From assembly GCA_009701115.1 (NCBI GenBank), contig WLKR01000109.1, positions 1-5,074 on the forward strand: 5,074 nt of DNA, given 5' to 3'. The position numbers were made by a program, and so were the translations under genes. Below, one piece after another: positions 1-5,074 of this stretch; the first letter of the stretch is position 1; each line of letters begins with the position of its first letter. The notes beneath the pieces were generated by a model. That model searched no databases. It worked only from the letters and a program-made list of their open reading frames with translations, and was not told where the DNA came from. The stretch is from Actinomycetota bacterium. Lineage in GTDB: Bacteria; Actinomycetota; Acidimicrobiia; Acidimicrobiales; RAAP-2.

Positions 1-363
1 CGCGTCGGTTGGTTCGACGCCGTCATGCTGCGTCAAGCGGCCCGACTTAACTCGCTCACTGAAATCGCCATCACCAAGCTCGACGTTCTCGACACCCTCG
101 ACACCATCAAGGTCTGCGTTGGTTACGAGAGCAACGGTCAGCGCTTCGAGTACCCGCCGTATCACCAGTCGACGATGCACGACGTCACGCCGATCTACGA
201 AGAGTTGCCCGGTTGGCTCAGTGACCTCTCCGGATTCACCTCCTTTGACGAGTTGCCGAAGAACGCGCAGGACTACATCTCGTTCCTGAGCAAGGTCACC
301 GGCATCAAGATCTCCGTCGTTGGCGTGGGGCCTGGTCGCGACCAGTTCGTTCAACCCTCGTGA
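1..363 (+). CDS. purA: Adenylosuccinate synthetase, C-terminal 120 residues (5' end outside window)
   Basis: PurA joins IMP and aspartate using GTP to form adenylosuccinate, the first committed step to AMP, in the cytosol. The frame is open from base 1, so the gene begins upstream; the family is usually about 430 residues. Visible in order (numbered from the first codon here) are the GWFDAVMLR block (residues 3-11), which follows the IMP-binding Arg loop in the family, the guanine-recognition TKLD motif (25-28), KVCVGYE, PYHQS, YEELPGW, and the C-terminal GVGPGRDQF that closes over the nucleotide base. The wording of these blocks fits actinobacterial PurA better than the E. coli form, from memory of the family. 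The TGA stop at 361-363 overlaps the purD GTG start, so the two are probably cotranscribed and translationally coupled. No truncation or frameshift is seen within the visible part. Confidence 0.97.
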   Translation, partial: RVGWFDAVMLRQAARLNSLTEIAITKLDVLDTLDTIKVCVGYESNGQRFEYPPYHQSTMHDVTPIYEELPGWLSDLSGFTSFDELPKNAQDYISFLSKVTGIKISVVGVGPGRDQFVQPS

Positions 364-1604
364 AGCGAGCCGTCGTCGTCGGTTCCGGCGCGCGTGAACA
401 CGCGATTGCCTGGGGACTCGCCCGCGACGGTGCCGAGGTAACAGTTACGCCCGGCAATGCCGGTATGGCCGCCGGTGGCCTGCGCTGCGTTTCGACGTCA
501 CCGGTTGAGCTCGAGGCCGAGCTCTTTGTTATTGGACCCGAGACCCCGCTGGTGGCCGGTCTGGCCAACACGTTGCGGGCCCAGGGCAAGATCGTCTTCG
601 GTCCGAACGCCGACGGGGCCCAGCTCGAAGGCTCCAAGGCCTACATGAAGGAGTTCTTGGCTTCGGCCAACGTGGCCACCGCGGCCCACGGCGCCTTCAG
701 CGACGTTGACGAGGCCCTCAAGTTTCTCGACACCATGAAGCCGCCCTACGTCGTGAAGACCGACGGTCTCGCCGCGGGAAAGGGTGTACTGGTCACCAAT
801 TCACTGGCCGAGGCCCAACAAGACATTCGCGACAAACTCTCGGGATCGGCCTTCGGTGCCGCGGGGAGCACCGTTGTTATTGAAGAGGGTCTCATCGGCA
901 CGGAGTGTTCACTGCTGGTGCTCTGTGACGGTCACCGGGCCGAGGCCCTCGTGCCAGCTCGGGACTTCAAGCGTGTTGGAAATGGTGACTCCGGTCCGAA
1001 CACCGGTGGGATGGGGGCCTTCGCCCCGCTCGAATCGATGACCGCCGACGATGTCGAGCGCGTCATGCAGACCATCGTGCAGCCCACCATGCGTGAACTC
1101 TCGCGCCGGGGGATCGAGTATCGCGGCGTGCTCTACGCCGGCATCATGATGACGGTCGATGGACCCAAGCTCTTGGAGTACAACGTGCGGTTTGGGGACC
1201 CCGAAACTGAAGTCATTGTGCCCCTTATTAGTAGCGACCTTTTCGAGTTGCTGAGTGACGTGGCCCAGGGTTCGCTGCACGCCGCGCCAACGTTTAGCTC
1301 GGCTCACGCCGTGACCATCGTGGTGGCCGCTCCGGGCTACCCCCAGGCGCCCCAAACGGGCGATGTCATCGAGGGTCTCGGTGACGACGGCCAACTCGAG
1401 ACGTCGATTCCCAATGTGACGGTCTTTCACGCGGGCACGAAGCGCAACGACGAAGGTCAGTTCGTCACGGCCGGTGGTCGCGTCTTGACCGTCACGGCCG
1501 TAGCGAAGTCGCGTCGTGAGGCGCGCACCTTGGCCATCACTTCCGCTTCAACAATTTCGTTTCCGGGTCGCGTTATGCGGACCGACATCGCAGAAAAGGA
1601 CTAG
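360..1604 (+). CDS. purD: Phosphoribosylamine-glycine ligase (GAR synthetase)
   Basis: PurD ligates glycine to 5-phosphoribosylamine with ATP, giving GAR, the second step of de novo purine synthesis. The 414-residue product shows the N-terminal [14 protein letters not shown] block (5-18), PGNAG (31-35), [10 protein letters not shown] (58-67) and [10 protein letters not shown] (88-97). The ATP-grasp core follows: [12 protein letters not shown] (131-142), VVIEEGLIG (172-180), [10 protein letters not shown] (212-221) and the metal-binding [14 protein letters not shown] (271-284). The C-terminal domain has VFHAGTK (355-361), GGRVLTV (372-378) and the closing GRVMRTDIA (403-411). It is about 15 residues shorter than E. 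coli PurD (429, from memory), apparently in the N-domain near residues 40-55. The GTG start is chosen because the conserved N-terminal strand begins right there. It has no Shine-Dalgarno site and overlaps the purA stop by GTGA, suggesting translational coupling. All major motifs look intact. Confidence 0.98.
   Translation: MKRAVVVGSGAREHAIAWGLARDGAEVTVTPGNAGMAAGGLRCVSTSPVELEAELFVIGPETPLVAGLANTLRAQGKIVFGPNADGAQLEGSKAYMKEFLASANVATAAHGAFSDVDEALKFLDTMKPPYVVKTDGLAAGKGVLVTNSLAEAQQDIRDKLSGSAFGAAGSTVVIEEGLIGTECSLLVLCDGHRAEALVPARDFKRVGNGDSGPNTGGMGAFAPLESMTADDVERVMQTIVQPTMRELSRRGIEYRGVLYAGIMMTVDGPKLLEYNVRFGDPETEVIVPLISSDLFELLSDVAQGSLHAAPTFSSAHAVTIVVAAPGYPQAPQTGDVIEGLGDDGQLETSIPNVTVFHAGTKRNDEGQFVTAGGRVLTVTAVAKSRREARTLAITSASTISFPGRVMRTDIAEKD
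1594..1600 (+). promoter_or_regulatory. Shine-Dalgarno site of purB
   Basis: The sequence AAAAGGA lies 7 bases before the purB ATG at 1608, inside the last codons of purD. It is the clearest ribosome binding site in the window and supports that start. purB therefore probably recruits ribosomes directly, unlike purD and purC, which rely on overlapping stop/start codons. Confidence 0.65.
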
Positions 1605-1607
1605 AGC

Positions 1608-2918
1608 ATGATTTCTCGTTACGCCCCGAAAGATGTGGCCGCCCTCTTTACCGACGAGCACCGGTTCGACACCATGCTCGAGGTCGAACTACTCGCCGCC
1701 GAAGCGCTCGTCGACCAGGGCGTGGTCCCGGCCGCTGACGCCGCCACGTTACGAAGTCGCCGTCCCGTTGTCGATGCCGCCTTCGTGGCGGACGTCAATG
1801 CTCGCGAAGAGATCACGAATCACGACACGGCCGCCTTCGTCGACATCGTGCAAGACCGCATAGGCATGCCCGAAGGGGCGTGGATTCACTACGGCCTGAC
1901 CTCGTCTGACGTCGTCGACACCGCGCTCTGCAAGGTGTTGACCGACGCTATGGACATTGTGATTACCGAAGTGCGGGCCTTTCGTGACGCCTTGACCACG
2001 CGAGCCGTTGAAAGTATTGACTGGCCCATCACTGGTCGCACCCACGGCATGCACGCCGAGCCCACCACCTACGGAGCCAAGTTCGCCCTGTTTGCACTGC
2101 AGGCCAACCGGGACCTCGAGCGGGTTGAGAATGCCCGCCGGGCCATTGCGGTCGGCAAGCTCTCCGGGGCCGTCGGCACCTTCTCCAACATCGATCCCGA
2201 GGTGGAGAACTTTGTCTGCACGCGCTTGGGTCTCGCTCCCGTGCCGGCCACGCAGGTCATCGCCCGTGACCGTCACGCCGAAGTCCTCTACTCCCTGGCG
2301 GCCGTTGGTACGACGATTGAACAAGTCGCGCTCGAAGTTCGCCACCTCGCCCGGAGTGAAGTCGGCGAGGCCGAAGAGCCATTCGGCAAGGGTCAAAAGG
2401 GTTCCTCGGCCATGCCGCACAAGCGCAACCCTGTCTTGTCGGAACGGCTCTGCGGCTTGGCCCGCGTGTTGCGGGGTTACCTCGTATCGGGTCTCGAAGA
2501 CGTGGCGCTGTGGCACGAACGGGACATCAGTCACTCCAGCGTGGAGCGCGTGGTTATGCCTGACGCCCTGCAGCTCTGTGTCTACATGTTGCGTAAGGCC
2601 ACTGGTCTGGCTTCTGGACTGGTCCTCAAGCCCGAGCGGGCGCTCGAGAATCTCGAAGTGCACTCCCTCGGTCTGGTCTTTTCGCAGTCGATCCTGTTGG
2701 CCCTCGTGGACTCGGGTATGAGTCGTGACGATGCCTATCGCATCGTGCAGGCCGCCGCCCGTCGTTCGGTCGAGACCCGCGAGAACTTCCGCGTCGTCAT
2801 CGCCCAGGACAACGACGTGAACTTGAGCGAAGAACAGCTCAAGCGAGCCTTTGACGCCACGCGACTGTTGGCCCACCGCGGCCGTTTCGTGGAGGCGCTG
2901 ACCTGGCGCACGGCATGA
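1608..2918 (+). CDS. purB: Adenylosuccinate lyase
   Basis: PurB releases fumarate twice in the pathway: from SAICAR to give AICAR, and from adenylosuccinate to give AMP. The 436-residue product belongs to the fumarase/aspartase superfamily and matches the B. subtilis-type enzyme (431 residues, from memory) almost end to end. Visible blocks are RYAPKDVAALFTDEHRF near the N-terminus, NHDTAAF (71-77) with the conserved His72, HYGLTSSDVVDTA (94-106), GRTHGMHAEPTT (143-154) with His146 aligned to the proposed catalytic His, and GKLSGAVGT (183-191). The superfamily signature GSSAMPHKRNP (265-275) carries the mobile-loop serine, and WHERDISHSS (302-311) follows. No key residue is missing. The ATG lies 3 bases after the purD stop with a good Shine-Dalgarno site, and the TGA stop overlaps the purC ATG. 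The active enzyme is expected to be a homotetramer, as in the family. Confidence 0.98.
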   Translation: MISRYAPKDVAALFTDEHRFDTMLEVELLAAEALVDQGVVPAADAATLRSRRPVVDAAFVADVNAREEITNHDTAAFVDIVQDRIGMPEGAWIHYGLTSSDVVDTALCKVLTDAMDIVITEVRAFRDALTTRAVESIDWPITGRTHGMHAEPTTYGAKFALFALQANRDLERVENARRAIAVGKLSGAVGTFSNIDPEVENFVCTRLGLAPVPATQVIARDRHAEVLYSLAAVGTTIEQVALEVRHLARSEVGEAEEPFGKGQKGSSAMPHKRNPVLSERLCGLARVLRGYLVSGLEDVALWHERDISHSSVERVVMPDALQLCVYMLRKATGLASGLVLKPERALENLEVHSLGLVFSQSILLALVDSGMSRDDAYRIVQAAARRSVETRENFRVVIAQDNDVNLSEEQLKRAFDATRLLAHRGRFVEALTWRTA

Positions 2919-3805
2919 ACGACCTCGGTCTGACGCACCTGTATCGAGGCAAAGTTCGGGACCTCTACGCGGTCGGGGACGACCACCTCTTGATGGTGGC
3001 CTCTGATCGCATGAGTGCCTTTGACGTTGTCATGCATGAGACCATTCCTAATAAGGGACGAGTCCTCACGGCTCTCACCAACTACTGGCTCGATGAACTG
3101 CCCGAGATTCCACGGGCTCTCGTGAGTTGTGACCCCCTCGTGATCGAGACCTACGTCCCGGGCTTCTTGCAGGCCACCGAACTACACGGCCGCTCCATGC
3201 TGGTCCGCAAGGCCGAGATGTTGCCGTTGGAGTGCATTGTGCGCGCCCGTCTCGCCGGGCAGGCCTACGACGAATATCGCGTCAGTGGTCGTGTGCACGA
3301 CATGGCCGCCCCCGAAGGACTCTCGCTCACCGACTCCTTCCCGGAGCCTTGGTTTACCCCGTCAACCAAGGCCGATGAGGGTCACGACGAGAACATCAGT
3401 GTGGACCGGGCCAGGGAAATCGTCGGACCCGAGCTGCTCGCCCGCGCCCAGGAACTCTGCTTGGCTCTCTTCTCATTGGCCGCGAACCGGATGGCCGCGG
3501 CCGGATTGATTCTGGCCGATACCAAGTTCGAACTCGGTTTCGTTGACGGGGAGCTCGTGGTCTGTGACGAGATCTTGACTCCCGACTCATCTCGAATCTG
3601 GCCGACCGACGCGGTCGTGCCGGGGGAGACGCCGCCGAGTTTCGACAAGCAGCCCTTCCGTGATTGGTTGGCCACCCTGGCCTGGGACAAAACGCCCCCA
3701 CCACCAACCGTGCCCGACGACGTGATTACCCTGACCGCCACTCGCTACGTTGCCGCCTACGAGCGGGTCACGTCTCGACCACTGAATTCGTGGTTCGGAG
3801 CGTAA
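2915..3805 (+). CDS. purC: SAICAR synthetase (phosphoribosylaminoimidazole-succinocarboxamide synthase)
   Basis: PurC condenses CAIR with aspartate using ATP to give SAICAR, the substrate of PurB. At 296 residues this is the longer form seen in actinobacteria and yeast Ade1, rather than the ~240-residue E. coli form. Visible blocks are the nucleotide loop YRGKVRDLY (10-18), SDRMSAFD (30-37), IPNKGRVLT (44-52), LPLECIVRARLAG (103-115), FTPSTKADEGHDENIS (147-162), LADTKFELG (200-208), DEILTPDSSRIWP (218-230) and PSFDKQPFRDWL (241-252). Two positions depart from the usual signatures: Gln116 where the family has Ser after Gly, and Leu207 where Phe is usual in KFEFG. Both lie in otherwise well conserved surroundings, and the gene looks intact. 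The ATG overlaps the purB stop (ATGA), indicating coupling. A GGAGG at 2891-2895 is too far upstream to be a normal ribosome site. Confidence 0.97.
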   Translation: MNDLGLTHLYRGKVRDLYAVGDDHLLMVASDRMSAFDVVMHETIPNKGRVLTALTNYWLDELPEIPRALVSCDPLVIETYVPGFLQATELHGRSMLVRKAEMLPLECIVRARLAGQAYDEYRVSGRVHDMAAPEGLSLTDSFPEPWFTPSTKADEGHDENISVDRAREIVGPELLARAQELCLALFSLAANRMAAAGLILADTKFELGFVDGELVVCDEILTPDSSRIWPTDAVVPGETPPSFDKQPFRDWLATLAWDKTPPPPTVPDDVITLTATRYVAAYERVTSRPLNSWFGA

Positions 3806-3824
3806 ATTTCTTCGCCCCTGCGAC

Positions 3825-3830
3825 TAACCT
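3825..3830 (+). promoter_or_regulatory. Candidate leaderless -10 promoter element for purS
   Basis: TAACCT fits the TANNNT -10 pattern common in actinobacteria. Its last base is exactly 7 before the G of the purS GTG at 3837, which would place transcription start on the first base of the start codon. The 31-base gap (3806-3836) has no purine-rich ribosome site, as expected for a leaderless message. A recognisable -35 box is not seen (GTAAAT at 3802-3807 is poor), and a TANNNT match can occur by chance, so this is an inference from spacing. Confidence 0.45.
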
Positions 3831-3836
3831 TGAGTC

Positions 3837-4091
3837 GTGAAGTTCTCTGTCGTCGTTGAAGTTTCACTGCGGACCGGCATCGCCGACCCCGAAGGTGCCA
3901 CCATTGAGCGGGCCCTGCCGGCTCTCGGCTTTGAAGGCATCTCCTCAGTGCGTGCCGGAAAGTCCTTCCGCTTGAACGTGGAAGCCACCTCAGAGACCGA
4001 GGCCCTCGAACGCGCTATCGCCCTCGCCGATCGCCTTCTCTCTAATCCCGTGATTGAGCAGTCCACTGCTCGCATTGAGGCAACGGCGTGA
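3837..4091 (+). CDS. purS: FGAM synthetase subunit PurS
   Basis: PurS is the small dimeric bridge subunit of three-part phosphoribosylformylglycinamidine synthase (PurS-PurQ-PurL), which uses glutamine and ATP to turn FGAR into FGAM. The 84-residue product has the family length and layout: an N-terminal strand KFSVVVEVSL, the DPEGATIERAL block (17-27) matching the family DPQG motif, the strand SVRAGKSFRLNVEA (37-50), and the helix and ending ALADRLLSNPVIE, which matches LLANTVIE in the B. subtilis protein (from memory). The GTG at 3837 is the natural start, since the conserved first strand begins immediately. It has no Shine-Dalgarno site but sits 7 bases past a TAACCT, so it may be read as a leaderless message. 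The stop overlaps purQ by GTGA, fitting equal production of the two partners. Confidence 0.95.
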   Translation: MKFSVVVEVSLRTGIADPEGATIERALPALGFEGISSVRAGKSFRLNVEATSETEALERAIALADRLLSNPVIEQSTARIEATA

Positions 4092-4762
4092 CCACTCGCG
4101 TCGGCGTCGTGGTCTTCCCTGGATCGAACTGCGAATACGACGCCGCGGCCGCCGTAACTGCGGTCGGTGCACACTCCGAATTTGTTTGGCACACCGCCAC
4201 CTCACTCGAGGGCTTAGACGCCGTTATCTTGCCCGGCGGTTTTGCCCACGGTGACTACCTGCGACCCGGCGCGCTGGCTCGGTTCTCACCAGTGATGACG
4301 GCCGTCGCCGAATTCGCGGCCGCCGGTGGATCGGTGCTCGGCATCTGTAACGGTTTCCAAGTGCTGACCGAAGCGGGACTCCTGCCGGGCGCCCTGCAGA
4401 AGAACCGCGGCCTCACCTTTCTCTGCCAACCTTCGCAACTCGAAGTGGTGACGAGCAACTCCATCTTGACGAGTCGGGCCACGGTTGGCGCCAAGCTCTC
4501 GATTCCGATTAACCACTTCTCCGGTTCCTACACCTGTGACGACGCCACCTACGAACGCTTAGTAGCGAACGATCAGATCGTGTTGCGCTACGTGGAGAAC
4601 CCCAACGGTTCACGCGACGCCATTGCCGGCGTGAGTAATGAGGCGGGCAATGTCGTGGGACTTATGCCTCACCCCGAGCGGGCCATGACGGCGCTGCTCG
4701 GTAGTAGTGATGGACGAGTGCTCCTCGAGAGCTTCGTCGCTGGAAAACTCGCTACGCGTTAA
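4088..4762 (+). CDS. purQ: FGAM synthetase glutaminase subunit PurQ
   Basis: PurQ hydrolyses glutamine and passes ammonia to PurL for the FGAR to FGAM step. The 224-residue product is a stand-alone class I glutamine amidotransferase of normal PurQ length. It shows VVVFPGSNCEYD (7-18), the LPGGFAHGDYLRPGA block (48-62), the nucleophile elbow GICNGFQ (85-91) with Cys87, NPNGS (171-175), and GLMPHPERAM (191-200), whose His195 and Glu197 complete the catalytic triad. The family more often reads SYGDY than the AHGDY found here; the catalytic residues are intact. The GTG start overlaps the purS stop, and a GAGG at 4077-4080 lies 7 bases upstream as a modest ribosome site. The TAA stop at 4760-4762 shares TTAA with the stop of the convergent gene. 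purL, usually next to purSQ, does not follow. Confidence 0.97.
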   Translation: MTTRVGVVVFPGSNCEYDAAAAVTAVGAHSEFVWHTATSLEGLDAVILPGGFAHGDYLRPGALARFSPVMTAVAEFAAAGGSVLGICNGFQVLTEAGLLPGALQKNRGLTFLCQPSQLEVVTSNSILTSRATVGAKLSIPINHFSGSYTCDDATYERLVANDQIVLRYVENPNGSRDAIAGVSNEAGNVVGLMPHPERAMTALLGSSDGRVLLESFVAGKLATR

Positions 4763-4770
4763 GCGCGAGT
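4741..4770 (-). terminator. Possible weak intrinsic terminator of the - strand gene
   Basis: The arms ACTCGC (4747-4752) and GCGAGT (4765-4770) are perfect inverted repeats with a 12-base loop that contains both convergent stop codons. Read on the - strand, the 6-bp stem ends in a run of four T (complement of 4744-4747), the pattern of a weak intrinsic terminator inside the 3' end of purQ. Read on the + strand there is no T run, so it would serve purQ poorly. The stem is short, the loop large and the T run brief, so the call is tentative. Confidence 0.28.
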
Positions 4771-5074
4771 GCGAGCGATTCCGGCCTTCTTCAATACGTC
4801 GGCGGGAACGCCCAGCGTGCGGAATGAGGCGTAAGAAATTCCATTGCGGGCGGCGTAGGACTTCGCTACTTTGACGAAGTCTTTTTCGACGGCCGTCAGA
4901 TCCACGCGAGCGGTGAGTCGCTCTTTTTCGAGAGCCAAGTCGCTCCGGCGTTGCGTGAGTTCCAAACGACGAATGGCCGAAGCGGTGTCGATTTCCTGGT
5001 CAATGCGAGCGATCTGTAACGAGATTGATTCCGGTGTGCGCTTGCGTCCGCGCTTACCTTTTCCGGCCGTTACG
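4759..5074 (-). CDS. Small basic coiled-coil protein with Lsr2-like C-terminus, partial (N-terminus outside window)
   Basis: The frame is open from the window edge to a TAA at 4761-4759, giving 104 complete codons. A TTG at 4965 could be read as a start, but it lies inside the predicted coiled coil and the frame continues upstream without a stop, so I treat the gene as entering from outside the window. Numbered from the first complete codon, the visible protein has a basic tract GKGKRGRKR (4-12), then a long charged helix with regularly spaced Ile/Leu/Val (about 15-66, probable coiled coil), then a conserved-looking tail with FVKVAK (66-71), ARNGISY (75-81), GVPADVLKKAGI (88-99) and a basic end. 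There is no signal peptide or membrane segment in the visible part. I recall similar unnamed actinobacterial proteins but no assigned function. The tail pattern RNG...VPADVL resembles the Lsr2 DNA-binding domain, so a nucleoid-binding role is possible but unproven. It converges on purQ with a 4-base overlap. Confidence 0.8.
   Translation of the reverse strand, partial: VTAGKGKRGRKRTPESISLQIARIDQEIDTASAIRRLELTQRRSDLALEKERLTARVDLTAVEKDFVKVAKSYAARNGISYASFRTLGVPADVLKKAGIARTRA

Noticed and set aside
88..105. Perfect tandem 9-base repeat CTCGACACC in purA, giving LDTLDT.
   Set aside because: The protein has normal family length here (actinobacterial PurA often reads KLDVLDTL), so it is not an insertion; likely chance from similar codons.
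909..1430. A 173-codon open frame antisense to purD.
   Set aside because: Same kind of shadow; the sense strand encodes the conserved ATP-grasp core here.
1749..2876. A 375-codon open frame antisense to purB.
   Set aside because: It mirrors the codon structure of a high-GC gene on the other strand; its translation resembles no family I know, while purB is conserved throughout.
2891..2895. GGAGG upstream of purC as a ribosome binding site.
   Set aside because: It is 19 bases from the ATG, too far for normal initiation; it encodes part of the purB C-terminus and coupling by ATGA explains translation.
3806..3836. Terminator, purine riboswitch or PurR box between purC and purS.
   Set aside because: Only 31 bases with no stable hairpin and far too short for a riboswitch; no PurBox-like sequence is seen.
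4759..4965. A TTG at 4965 as the true start of the - strand gene.
   Set aside because: It would cut through the coiled coil; the frame stays open to the window edge with protein-like sequence, including the basic tract, and I saw no good ribosome site for it.

Overview
The window is a tightly packed block of purine biosynthesis genes on the + strand, followed by the C-terminal part of one convergent gene on the - strand. Base composition is high in G+C (about 60% by eye), three of the five complete genes start with GTG, and junctions are mostly 4-base stop/start overlaps. PurA ends in GVGPGRDQF, PurC is the long (~300 residue) form, and FGAM synthetase is of the split PurS/PurQ kind. The last gene encodes a coiled-coil protein with an Lsr2-like tail. 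Together these suggest a high-GC actinobacterium. An Acidimicrobiia-type lineage (Ilumatobacter-like) is my best guess from remembered family sequences, but it is unproven from this window.

Layout: 1-363 is the last 120 codons of purA (adenylosuccinate synthetase). It overlaps purD (360-1604, GAR synthetase) through GTGA. purB (1608-2918, adenylosuccinate lyase) follows after 3 bases with a clear Shine-Dalgarno site. purC (2915-3805, SAICAR synthetase) overlaps purB through ATGA. The only real intergenic gap (3806-3836, 31 bases) holds a candidate leaderless promoter for purS (3837-4091). purS overlaps purQ (4088-4762) through GTGA. purQ ends in a TTAA that also contains the stop codon of the convergent partial gene (4759 to the window edge). 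No stretch over 300 bases lacks a gene, and I saw no RNA gene, mobile element, CRISPR array or riboswitch.

How the genes work together: PurD makes GAR from phosphoribosylamine. PurS and PurQ, with a PurL not in this window, convert FGAR to FGAM. PurC and PurB carry out the SAICAR and AICAR steps toward IMP, and PurA with PurB again convert IMP to AMP. So the locus joins part of the IMP trunk with the complete AMP branch. purF, purL, purM, purE/K and purH are not in the window.

Most of the window is ordinary housekeeping DNA and I see no new multi-gene system. The observations most worth a second look are the - strand protein (basic RGR tract, coiled coil, Lsr2-like C-terminal pattern), the candidate leaderless promoter splitting purSQ from purADBC, and a Ser-to-Gln change at a conserved PurC substrate-site position.
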